Origin: Pristionchus mayeri
Taxonomy: Eukaryota; Nematoda; Chromadorea; Rhabditida; Neodiplogasteridae
Direction: 5' to 3'
DNA: 64,000 bases
Assembly: GCA_036245805.1 (NCBI GenBank)
Contig: BTRK01000004.1
Location: 4,340,001 to 4,404,000, forward strand
Part shown: positions 44,526 to 54,866 of the stretch, in pieces
Position numbering within the stretch: position 1 is the stretch's first letter
How the letters are laid out: each line of letters opens with the position of its first letter
Notes under the pieces: model-generated
What the model saw: only the letters and a program-made list of their open reading frames with translations
Databases searched by the model: none
What the model was told of the DNA's origin: nothing
Made by a program: the position numbers and the translations under genes

Positions 44526-46014
44526 TTAAGGTTGAGCCTCCACCATCTCAATGGAAGTTGCAGGCTTCGGAATAGAGTTCATAGCAATCTGATCTGCAGA
44601 TTGGTCGCTGTTCACAACGAGAGATCGTGGAGGCATGCGGAAGACGGGAACTGGCTGATATCTGAATTTGAATTTGTGCTCACGATATAAAAAAGATTAT
44701 CCCTGTCGAGAAAAGAACTGGGACTACGATTACTAAAGGCAAATTGTAAATACACTTTTTGAATCTCTACGACCAGTTTCTCCGGCGAAAAAAGAGTAGT
44801 TCGAGAACTACTAATCACAATCATCTGCTTGTTCTCACCTCTTTGACTTGATGGCGAAGAAGCATTTCACTATTAAGACGAGCACTCGGAGCGAAATGGC
44901 GTAGATAACGATGTTGATCACCAAAATCGCCGCGGCGATCGATTGCAAGACTGATTTCATTTGATTTCGAAAATTTTGCGAAATTGAATGGTTTTATGAA
45001 AACTGTGACAGCTCATCAATACTTACTGTTCTTCACTTTGTCCTCCACTGATTCAAAGCGAATTTCAAGCGTCTCCATCACATCCCTGGAGCAGGGAATT
45101 TAAAATATAACATTAAATTAAAATATAACATTAGGAAAGAATAATTTTGTTTGGCGGAACAGAGAGTCTTTAGTTGTATTTTTGTTGACATAGCTCACTT
45201 GACTTCAACAGGTAGCGGAATATTGGGAAAGAATATCGCTGCGATAGAGTAGAAGACTTGCATGAGTAGAAGGGCTTGGATGATCACCTAAAATGTGAAT
45301 TTTTGATTCATCGAAAAGGAAAAAAAGCTCGTCATCAGCTAGGGACAGCATAACATTTTGCTGGAAGCACTCACGTTGAAAATGATGGCTGGTTTCATCA
45401 GTTTCGGCGCATCCTTCCGAATTCCGATTAACGCAAGTATTGCAGACAACACAGCAACGATCACTATTCCTTTCTGTAGAAATTAAAGTTGCAGTTATTT
45501 TGACTGTAACCATAGTTGCCCACGCCGGCGGCGACACCCATAAATCCCATTCATGGTTGAGCACTTCCCCCCTCTAGTTGAGGAGGAAAGTGCTCAACCG
45601 AATAGGGGTTCATTGTCTGAAAATACCTCGCCGCCAGTGTTGGGCAACTATGACTGTAACGCTAATGCATCTTGTCAGATCTCACCAGAACGAAGGCCAT
45701 TGTGGCCGATACGTTGAGAATGCTGGGCGTGACGGCGTGAAGAAAGCCGAACAAGATAGTGAACCATAGGATGATCTTGACCGCCGTCTACAAAAAACCG
45801 CTATTTCAACATTTAATGAAAAAATAAGGAGTGGGCATAGGAACCCTACCATCTACTTGAAACAAGAAAAACTCTTCCGGAGAGGCACGCAACGTAAAAG
45901 TTTCTTTATGTTAGAACCGCTAGTTCCTTACAATGGCTCATTGACATGAAAATAAAGGAAACAGAAACTAACAGTGATTTTCAGTAGACCACAGCAGCAT
46001 TTCTCTTCCTTCAT
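44526..46014 (-). CDS. Four-TM nematode membrane protein, 212 aa
   Basis: Seven exons in consistent phase: 46014-45973, 45787-45686, 45473-45375, 45287-45199, 45085-45027, 44950-44839 and 44661-44526 (639 nt). It starts MKEEKCCCGLLKIT. The hydrophobic segments are ILWFTILFGFLHAV, GIVIVAVLSAILALIGI, IIQALLLMQVFYSIAAIFF and AAAILVINIVIYAISLRVLV. A charged loop (EVKDVMETLEIRFESVEDK) separates TM3 from TM4. The cytoplasmic tail is polar (YQPVPVFRMPPRSL ... EMVEAQP). The layout (CCC near the N-terminus, four TMs, short polar tail) is common among small nematode-specific families and is reminiscent of LAPTM-like proteins, but I cannot name the family. A small MITE (45511-45651) sits in intron 2. 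Confidence 0.75.
45511..45651. mobile_element. Short inverted-repeat element with 8-9-bp target duplication
   Basis: CATAGTTGCCCACGCCGGCGG at the left and CGCCGCCAGTGTTGGGCAACTATG at the right are inverted repeats. GACTGTAAC flanks both sides (45502-45510 and 45652-45660). It carries an inner ~20-bp inverted repeat (GGTTGAGCACTT...AAGTGCTCAACC). Confidence 0.8.
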
Positions 46015-46188
46015 CGCGACAGAGGAATGAAATGAATCAAATGGAGAAAAGGAAGCCGACGCTAACTCCAATTAGAGATATTCGATTGGGAAAGTTGCGC
46101 GCAATAGAGAGATAGGCGGGCGAGTGAGAAAGAGTTCGGGCGAAAACTCGTTCGAGAATTGCACCACTTGCAAGTTATTGACGGAACT

Positions 46189-46312
46189 ACGTGTGCGCTA
46201 GAGTTCGTAATTCGAGTCACCGTCTCTTTTTTACACATTCTCTTGACCGGTTGAACGGCGAGAGAGTGTGTAGAATGAAGAGACCGTGGTTTCATTTCTC
46301 GAACTCTAGTGT
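46189..46312. repeat. Hairpin element of the CTCTCTCGCCGG group
   Basis: CTAGAGTTCGTAATTCGAGT ... CACCGTCTCTT faces AAGAGACCGTGG ... TCTCGAACTCTAG. The core has ACACATTCTCTTGACCGG and CGGCGAGAGAGTGTGT. Confidence 0.7.
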
Positions 46313-46474
46313 GTACAATTGTATCTTTGTTGTTGTATTGTCATATGCGATTGATCCATCGATACTCACCGGCGTTGAATCCCGTTCAGAGGACAATGCT
46401 CATTCAAACTTGAGCTAGATGTTTCAACTGCTGGCCTGACTACATCATCCCTTCCTCCATTGCCTCTGCCTGTT

Positions 46475-46590
46475 CTCTCCTTGAGCACTCGTCTCGCTCT
46501 CTTCAGTTCATGCACTCTCTCACTCACTCTAACCGACGAGAGAGCGTGGAATTCGAAGAGACTCGGACGATTGCTCCTCTCCTTCCTTCC
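46475..46590. repeat. Hairpin element of the CTCTCTCGCCGG group
   Basis: GAGCACTCGTCTCGCTCTCTTCAGTTCATGCACTCTCTC faces GACGAGAGAGCGTGGAATTCGAAGAGACTCGGACGATTGCTC. Confidence 0.7.
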
Positions 46591-47130
46591 ACTCAATTGC
46601 TGACTACACATCGCTTTTTGCTGATAATAGAGTTCGCATGGAGATGCCTTACAAAATGTGTGTGAATGCAGTGAGGAAGAATATAGCTAAGCACGGTGGT
46701 GAGGTTGAATTTCTTACTGATTGTAGCGATTTAGTATACAACTTGTTTTTTCACACATACGCCACAACGAGTCAATCGGCATTGCCACCAATCGAATTGT
46801 CGTTAGCACTTCAAAAATTGCAGAAGAGACCACACAACCGCTGTAAAAGAATGGGAAGAAAGTTGAACCAATTGTAAACTATTGAAATACTGCATTTGTA
46901 ATCGTATTCATACAATCGCCATCGAACGTTTGTTCATTTCATGATAGCATCTATCCTCCCCTTTTATTTCTTATTTATCATCATGATCTAGCCAGTATTT
47001 AATCCCCCATGATACTTGATGAATCAGTTCCACTGACACTACGACAAGCGGTGCATCGCCACGCCGGACCATGTCCGCCTTCCCGTATTATGATAGTTCC
47101 CAGTTGACCGTGGATTATCAATCCATACCA
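46591..47130. other. Unassigned stretch with one open frame
   Basis: A 79-codon plus-strand frame (46638-46877) reads MEMPYKMCVNAVRKNIAKHG and onwards. It has no recognised domain and no splice support. Otherwise nothing seen. Confidence 0.3.
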
Positions 47131-48030
47131 GATGTGTTCCCCTCCCCTTCTAACCCCAATCGACTGTCGAATCCTCCTTCTAACCCTCCCCTCGACTGTC
47201 GTCTTCCCCTTCTAACCCTCCCTTCCTCCGATGGCGTTAGTTCTTGAGTTTCTTCCTCGTCACGATCTACTGCCAGCCCATCTCCGACTGAGAGAAGCTC
47301 ATCTGTCTACTCAATTCTCTTCGAGGATCTGCATTCGCCCTCGTGGAAGGATGCACCGTCTCGAATTCTGTCAAGAACGCACTAGAAGAAGAAAATGGAG
47401 ACAAGGGGCTACTAGTCACTCGATTGTGCTCTTCATACCACCATCTTCCCAGGGCCGAGGAGACTACGCTATCAGTCCATCGATTTGACCAGGATCTCCA
47501 AAAGATCATCCGTTAGCTGATCTCTCTCGGAAAGCCTCCCTCCCTTCACCACACCGCACTCTGCAATCCAGCCACGATTTCCGAGAATAAACCACCATGG
47601 GATGGACCTTAAGACTCGAAGGATGAGACCACTGAAATTATCTTACTCATTCGACCTACAAATCTCCAATCCAAAAACGGGATCGGAAATGCGAGCTTCT
47701 GTCTTCTTCGAGCACAGATGAGCTTCATTCGCGAGGATCTGGCCAAATCCCTCAACCTGGAAGTCCTCGATCAAGTGCAGATGGGCATAAATTCGTTCGG
47801 AAACCATCGGGATTCCTTCATGAGCTCCGTCCACGCCATTAAAGTCCTACATAAAGACGTCATTGTGTATACCACTCCTCGTATGGATATGGTATTTTCT
47901 GGAGTACCATCAAGAGACCTGGATGCTCCTACCCGCCGAGATGACTCTCCTGACATCCTAATTGGATCCGATCGCTTCTGAGACTTCATCCTCAGAAGGG
48001 GCACCTCTCCTCCCCCCTGGCCGGTGGAGC
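47131..48030 (+). mobile_element. BEL/Pao LTR-retrotransposon fragment (gag and protease parts)
   Basis: Two frame pieces on the plus strand. At about 47,270-47,515, a gag-like piece contains KLICLLNSLRGSAFALVEG and LSVHRFDQDLQKIIR. At about 47,631-47,981, an aspartic-protease-like piece contains AQMSFIREDLAKSLNLEVLD and ends DDSPDILIGSDRF. Both resemble the gag and the retropepsin-like domain of BEL/Pao elements. Between them the frame is lost. No reverse transcriptase or integrase and no LTR pair are visible, so this is a dead fragment. Confidence 0.7.
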
Positions 48031-48852
48031 TAACACATCAGCAGACACTCCTTCGCATTTACTCCCGATCATCTACTCTTCTTCGGCCTTGAGAGTGTCG
48101 TCATCCATGTCAGATGTCCTCTTTCTGCGCCAAGGAAAGTGTAAATCGGAATCTACTGATCACCGCCACTTCCGCATATCTCATCACGTCTTCCCACAAC
48201 TCTTGTCAACTCGGCTGCTTTGTCACGATATTTCATCGCCATAGCTCGAACTGCCTACGCAATACTGTGTTTTTTGGACGTCATCGGATTGGGAAAATTC
48301 ACGATGCGGTATTAAGTCTCCTTTCGATTGATCGTTGCTGATCTTTAAGATTGTACAGTAGTTCTCATATGCTATCAACTTATTTTTTATGTATCACGTT
48401 CGAATATTAATTTATTCTTGTAATTTTAAATTAAATTATGAAACTTGGCCAGTACTAAAGTCTCATTTCTCAGCGCTTGATCTAGAACACTAAATAAGCC
48501 ACAGCTGAAAGACCCTCACTGAGTCTAAACGTGAGTACATTTGGGAGAAAATTTTTTAAACATGAAAACGATTATTCTCGTTTCGTCTCATTTTTTTCTG
48601 AGAATCCCCTACGGTAACAATCTTCCATGGCGTGCGAATACTGTTGGGAACAATTGCAATCATGTCCGACAACAAAAGCAGGATCTGAAAAGATAAATTC
48701 TCAAGGATATGAAATACTTGGTTCTCGTTTACTTGGTTCTCGTTTCTGGTCTCGCAGTTGCAGCTTTGATTTCTTCAATTTTTGTTTGTTTTTATATTTC
48801 TGAATTTACCCCTGGGATTATTGTTTAACGTGCGCTTGAAGAAAAATCTTAG
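48031..48852. other. Intergenic, no gene recognised
   Basis: The flank of the retrotransposon fragment and the upstream region of the first srt-like gene. Nothing else supported. Confidence 0.4.
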
Positions 48853-50570
48853 ATGACTTCCATCCGCCTAGCACCGAACTGGGAGACCTTCGATCATCCG
48901 GGATTCAATTGCAGGTCCTTTTTTAATGCGAAATTGGGAGAAATAGTTGAACGCATTTCAATATTTCAGCCGAATAATGCCCCCCGGACCCGCATGGCGC
49001 GAGTTGGGAGAGGTCCGATTTGTATACGGGTACTGGTCTATCGGTTCGGGAGTGATTGCAGAGGTAGGAGTAAGCATACCCATTCGACTCAAGAATACTA
49101 TTTCAGGCGCTTTATTTTCCTTGTATGCTCGCTCTCCGTGCGGAATCGAGGAATTCCTGCTACAAGGTTTGCTTTTGCCAGTTATTCTAAATAGTGATGG
49201 TAAAATAACTGCAGATAATGCTGTGGATCTCTCTGGTCGACATGCTAACTCTTCTCGTCAGTTCGATATTCTTCGGGATCGGCCTAATTCATGGAGATGT
49301 CTTCTGCGCAAGGCCACTCTGGTATTTCTGGCTGGGAGCCTACGGAATAGGTCAGTGTTTCTGCTTTGCATGTTTTTCGAGATGAGACCACCTATGTGGA
49401 AGTTATTAATAATAATAACAATAATAATTCTTTATCATGCGATATGATAAGGTATTCTTGCCTAAGGAAGTTTAGAAAAATAACTACGTAGGCTGCTGGA
49501 CGGCTTCCTGTCTTGGCTGTCTCACTCTCGTTTGCAATAGACTGGCTGAAATGATGGATGCTCGATGGATCTTCAAGGTATTACTTTCACATTGACAGGT
49601 TGCGATGAGCTTTGAAGGACAATCGTACAAACGCTTTCCTCGTTATTTCGACACTGTACGGGATTGTATTCGCACTGTTTACTCCACCGCCACTATTCAA
49701 TTCCAAATATCAATTCTACTTGTTCAATCCATACATTGATGAGAGCGATGAAGTTTGTGCCGGCTTCTTTTCATTCGTACCAGACCCATTACAGTATCTT
49801 TACCGAAATATCCCACACGCAGTCAACAATCTCACAGTCGTCGTATTATCCACATTTCTCTACGCGGTGCTGTGTGTTGTTATCTTCAAGAAGCAAGTGA
49901 GCGCCTGAGCGTGTGAACCAATGCGATTGAAAAAAAATTGAAAGAAAGGGATACAAAATGGAATGATTTCCCAGGGCGCAATGTCTACGGATGTCGGGAG
50001 AAGAAGGATTAGAGCAAGTCGAGCAGTAAGATCGTCTCAAATATGAGAATTCAGAGACTAAATATCGCCAGTTCGATGATGTCATGCATTCAGGTTTCGA
50101 TCCAAGCAGCTGTAATTTGTATCGGCAATTTCACATCGTCGATAATGTGAGTATAAATTTGTATATAGTTTTAGAGTAGGATCCTTTGAGGTATGTCTAC
50201 TTCAACTTTTTCTACGCTCCTCCTGCACTTGTTATCTTCAGCCAAATCGCATGGCAGCTGGGACTGAGTTCGTCTTTTTACTAATATGAAGGCCGAAACA
50301 TGGATGTCTCTGCTTCTCTCGATTCACACACTCTCTCGCTTTTCTCGGCAGGTTAGAGAGTGCGAGATTGGTGAGAGTATGTTTCTGCCCTCATCAAATT
50401 AGCGTGACGTAGAATCATACTATTCAGGCCTCCAACCGATCATCTACCTTTACGTAAACACAAGAATTCGTTCGTACGTTTTCAATCTGGTGGGGATGAA
50501 TGTGGGAGGGAGAAGTATATCTGTGTCGACAAGTGCGCCAAAGAATTGGAGAAGACCAGCTACTAGATAG
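48853..50570 (+). CDS. srt-type serpentine chemoreceptor GPCR, 332 aa (copy A)
   Basis: Eleven exons, all in phase: 48853-48914, 48970-49063, 49107-49166, 49215-49350, 49492-49577, 49618-49752, 49795-49896, 49975-50025, 50094-50146, 50191-50267 and 50428-50570 (999 nt). Family marks are PNWETFDHPGFNC at the N-terminus, ALYFPCMLALRAES, IMLWISLVDMLTLLV, GCLTLVCNRLAE, FTPPPLFNSKYQFYLFNP, NIPHAVNNLTVVVLSTFLY and LQPIIYLYVNTRIRSYVF. These fit the nematode Srt class of 7-TM chemoreceptors. No start or splice anomaly is seen. A hairpin element lies in intron 10. Expected in sensory-neuron cilia, coupling to a G-alpha; ligand unknown. Exon lengths match copy B exactly except for the last exon. Confidence 0.9.
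50301..50392. repeat. CTCTCTCG hairpin element in intron 10 of srt-like copy A
   Basis: ATGTCTCTGCTTCTCTCGATTCACACACTCTCTCG faces GGTTAGAGAGTGCGAGATTGGTGAGAGTATGTTTCTG. A diverged member of the group. Confidence 0.55.
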
Positions 50571-50898
50571 ATGGCATACTTGCTCCAAACATTCGATACA
50601 CAATCAACGATTTGACATTTGCAAACAATATCCTAAAGAGGAATTCATTGTGATTTTACATGATTTTCATGTATTAGTTCTGTGTAATGCTAATTATTGT
50701 TTGTCTATCGAATATTTGTATGTATATTTTCCTATAAAATTTCGAATATTTATTTTATTGTCGCATCCTACTGATTCTTCAAACGTTATGGAAAGACAAC
50801 GGTTAAAACTGCTCCTGTATTCGTGACAAATGCTGAACTCTCAGGTAGTGGCATCCGACTGGAATAATACTGGTACATTGTGAAGCTCATCTGCTAAC

Positions 50899-51209
50899 CT
50901 TCTATACGATGATCATTTTTTCTCCCGAAGAATGTATAATCTCTTCTCCCATCGCAAGACATTTCTAGCCATACTTTCTTTTCCATCTTTGGAAGTTCCT
51001 TAAATAATGATAACGTTTTGAAAATTTTGAAACTAAACCTTTCCGATAATCGCTGTTGCACATATCGGAAGATATTTGGGATATTCATCATTGATAATTT
51101 GCAACTTCTCGATCTTCCTCGAGAACATTTCGAGTGTAATCGGAGACCAGTCTACATCCAATATGCCGAGGAAATATTTGAGTTTCTGATCGATATCGGG
51201 ATCAACTTC
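50899..51209 (-). other. Two-exon fragment of an unrecognised gene
   Basis: A minus-strand exon 51209-51039 (EVDPDIDQKLKYFLGILDVD ... PKYLPICATAIIGK) with an acceptor TTACCAG and a GT donor is followed by a possible exon 50998-50899 (ELPKMEKKVWLEMSCDGRRD ... NDHRIEG). The composition recalls the C-terminal parts of nematode F-box family proteins, but I cannot support that. Upstream exons would have been removed by the RTE fragment at about 51,230-51,547. Confidence 0.3.
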
Positions 51210-51224
51210 CTGGTAAACTCGAAG

Positions 51225-51547
51225 GGAACGAACGAGAGGTAGCGGCTGAAGCGGCCCGCAAGGAGAGAGTGGAGAGGGGGACCACCGCTGCGAAGCATGG
51301 CTGTGCTGATCCTGTCGGGGCCGAGTGCTCCATCCTTCTTCGTCCGGGATATGGCGGAACGAATCTCCGATGGGAGAATGGCTAATGGAGTGGTTGGCGG
51401 AGGGGTAGGGCAACGGGGAACTTGGGTGTCCGATCGAAACAGGTCCGAGTAGAACTCCTGAATCCTATGCTCCATCGCCGAACGGTTGGTAATCGGCTCT
51501 CCATCTCGGTCCAGCACTGTGTCCAACGGCCGTTTTCTCATACGGAA
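51225..51547 (-). mobile_element. RTE-like LINE fragment
   Basis: A minus-strand frame (MRKRPLDTVLDRDGEPITN ... FYSDLFRSDTQVP ... EIRSAISRTKKDGALGPDRI ... MLRSGGPPLH) matches the segment between endonuclease and reverse transcriptase of RTE-type LINEs. The polymerase motifs are not reached before the sequence changes near 51,225. Confidence 0.75.
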
Positions 51548-51800
51548 TTAAAGGAGGAGTATACTCAAAATCCATTTTTTGAAGCTATCATATGCACTGC
51601 CTAGAGCTCCACAACGATAAGAAGCTCCGAGATTGTCACATCGATATCTCCTTTCCGAACAGAGTTATAGCCAGTTGGCTGGGAGCCAGATCAGGGAAAG
51701 CTCAGGGAAAGGGGCGAGATAGCACGCGACTTGAAGAGAGTGCGTCCCTATGTGAAACATATTCCAACCGGGCGCGCGTTTGCATTTCCTCCTCCTTTAA
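51548..51800. mobile_element. TTAA-flanked MITE, copy 2
   Basis: TTAAAGGAGGAGTATACTCA at the left and TCCTCCTCCTTTAA at the right; the interior is like the copy at 3875-4126. It abuts the RTE fragment. Confidence 0.75.
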
Positions 51801-53017
51801 CAAGGTTATTTCAATCGCAGTTGTCTAATTTTTCTATAACAAGAAGAATCACAAAATATTCCATTTATTTGAAAACGTACCAGTCTGCTATGTCGCTCTT
51901 TGCCAATTATGCTTATCTCATCACAAATAGCAATCGTAGCAGGAAAGAGTGCGCACTCGTCTACTCGAAATCGTAACGCCCGAGAGCTCTAAAAGGATTC
52001 ACTGAGAATGATTATGACACATGGAAGGCTGTAATCAACCAAATTGCCCATTCACTTTAACAATCATAATGCGATGATTAACAATCGAGGCATGAAAGTT
52101 GCTAATATCGATACAATTATCTTTAAAAAATGACCAATCGAAGAGGGAATATTGACTGTGGCACATACTCACTTATCTTCATTACATCGGTCGGAATGTG
52201 TTCCAGGGGCGAGAAGGAGTTCAAATTTCGAATAGGGGACATGACAATGCCTTCATTAGAAGGTGATTTCTCCATCACAATTATACTGCTCCTCAATGGC
52301 CAATAAACTGAATCAAATGTCGTCTAATATGACTTGTTCACACCTTCGGGGGAAGCGTTTAACGCTACCACAGGGTCTGCTTAATAAAAACAACATAAAT
52401 ATTGACTTATAATTCACCTTTGATTTATTAGATCGTCAGCATTCTTTACTTTTCTATTCAATTTATTGCATGCGTTCTTTATTAACCCTCAGAAGTGAGG
52501 AATTCAGTGACACCAATCAAGTTCAACGCTTAACGCTTCTAAAAAAATTGTAAATTAACAATGGCAATATTATACAAAGAACGTTCCATTCCTTGTCCGA
52601 AAATGTTGATCTTCTTGAGGGTAGCAATCTCATTCCCTTCATGTCTTCTCATTGCGGAACCATTGCCTTATCAGCATTTCTACGAATTTAGCGCTTCTCT
52701 CACGGTTGTTTTCGAAAATACGCAATCACCCGGAAAAGGAGAGCTGAGCCTGGGATTCTCTTGAATAATATACGGCGAGGATATAAAAAAATATACTCAG
52801 TTTCCGTTCTTGTATCTTTTATTGTAAGGACTGACCTCCGATCGTTATCCCCTTCTTTTTTGACTTTGTCTCTCGTCGGTATTGGTATCGTTTCTCAGTT
52901 TCGAGAAGCATTCAAAGCGAGAGAGTGTGTTCTCAGTTTCGAGAAGCATTTTTATATGAAAAATACAAATATTTCATTTATGTCATTGGCAGATTTTGAA
53001 TAAAAAAAGGGATTTAG
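51801..53017. other. Intergenic, no gene recognised
   Basis: AT-rich; includes a short direct repeat (TCTCAGTTTCGAGAAGCATT) at about 52893 and 52931. No gene is supported. Confidence 0.4.
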
Positions 53018-54484
53018 ATGATCACCATTCCCCTCGGACCGAACTGGGAGACCATTTATCATCCGGGATTCAATTGCAGGTGATTTTTTTGGTTCAACTG
53101 CAAAAATTTTTTTTTGTTCTAGTAGTGTCATGCCTCCCGGACCGGAATGGCGTACTTCCGGAGAAGTTAGACCAATCTTCGCGTTGTGGTCATTCGTGTC
53201 GGGCATTATCGGGGAGGTATGTGACAATATTTATCTTAATAAATTGATATTAATGGCATATTAAGGCGTTATACTTTCCTTGCATGTTGGCACTCCGCGC
53301 CGAAGCTAAGAATTCTTGCTACACCGTTTGTCTCATTCTTCAATTTCGAGAGCAACGGAAATTCTAGATAATGTTCTGGATCTCCCTAGTGGATATGCTA
53401 ACTCTTCTAGTTAGTTCTGTTTTCTTCGGAGTTGGCTTACTACATGGAGATGTCTACTGTGCAAATCCACTCTGGTATTTCTGGCTGGGAGCCTACGGAA
53501 TTGGTTAGATCTCCTCCCTATGGCATTAAGTTGGCTAATAACAACAGTTTGCACTACAGGTTGCTGGACAGCTTCCTGTCTCGGATGTCTTACTCTCGTG
53601 TGTAATCGACTTGCAGAACTACTGGACAGGGGATGGATGTTTGAGGTGTTGACTCATCTACCTTGGTCCTCTATCTATTGCTTGAAGGGACGCAGAACCT
53701 ATGTTTTCCTTGCTATTTCCACTCTCTACGGAGTTGCGTTCACTTTCTTCACTCCTCCGCCACTATTCAATTCCAAGTACCAATCGTACTTCTTCGATCC
53801 TCATATTGATGAAAGTGGAGAGGTTTGCACATGCTGTATCTAGTTGTAGCAATACTCTTATACTACAGTATCTTTATCGCAATATCCCACACGCAGTTAA
53901 CAACCTCACACTTGTTGTATTATCCACTTTTCTCTATGCAGCATTATGCATTATAATATTCAAGAAACAGGTAAAAAGGTTTAATGTCATCATGACATTA
54001 TTAAAACAGTTCCGCTCAGGGAGCTATGGCTACAGTGGTCGGTAGAACGAGGCTAAAAGCAAGCCGAGCTGTAAGTAGATTAGAGCGAATAAAATTCAAT
54101 GCTGGTTAATTTAGGTATTCCTCCAAGCTGCAGTCATCTGCTTCGGCAATTTTACATCATCAATAATGTAAGGCAACACTAGTGATGAGATATAGGTAAT
54201 TGTTTCAGGTACGTCTATTTCAATTTCTTCTACACGCCTCCCGCACTCGTTATCTTTGGACAAGTTGCGTGGCAGTTGGGACTGAGTATGTCAATTCCCA
54301 ATAGTGATCAAAATACGAGTATGCAGGTCTCCAACCGATAATCTACCTTCTTGTGAACACCAAGATCCGATCATACATCTTTGCACTACTGGGGATCACT
54401 AGATTCATGCAAAGGTCTACCACTACTGTAACTAGAACTGTTTCGACCGCAGCAAACAAACATTCGATAAAAAGCCGTTACTAG
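53018..54484 (+). CDS. srt-type serpentine chemoreceptor GPCR, 337 aa (copy B)
   Basis: Eleven exons: 53018-53079, 53123-53216, 53266-53325, 53368-53503, 53560-53645, 53688-53822, 53869-53970, 54020-54070, 54115-54167, 54209-54285 and 54327-54484 (1014 nt). The same motifs as copy A are present: PNWETIYHPGFNC, RPIFALWSFVSGIIGE, ALYFPCMLALRAEAKNSC, IMFWISLVDMLTLLV, GCLTLVCNRLAELL, FTPPPLFNSKYQSYFFDP, NIPHAVNNLTLVVLSTFLY and LQPIIYLLVNTKIRSYIF. Introns are mostly 40-60 nt, shorter than elsewhere in the window. The C-terminal tail is Ser/Thr-rich (RSTTTVTRTVSTAANKHS), plausible for phosphorylation. A direct tandem paralogue of copy A. Confidence 0.9.
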
Positions 54485-54866
54485 ATAGAGAATGATTAGA
54501 TAGTTTTGAAGCATTGACATTTTCCGTGTGTGGAATATGGACGTACTCCGGCTTTAGAATCTCTGATGTTTCTCATGCATACGAAAGAAATGATATTCCC
54601 ATATTATTCCTCGATAAATGTTATAACGTATTCCTGGTTAAGATTACACAATATATTTAGATCAGCCAATACGTGAAAATATATAAATTCAAATTTAAAA
54701 GCACTTCTGTTAAATACGAGTTACAATTCACCGAATTCATTTTCTTTGGGATTGCTTGTGATAAAATCCGGAGTAAGAGTTGCAACTTGCAAGAATCAGT
54801 GCAGTCTCCTTGCTCCTTTTCACAGCCTGAGAAGAGTCCATCATTCTCATCATTCACCTCTCCACT

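Noticed and set aside
45205..45564. A 119-codon minus-strand ORF
   Set aside because: Runs across introns of the four-TM protein gene in the wrong frame.
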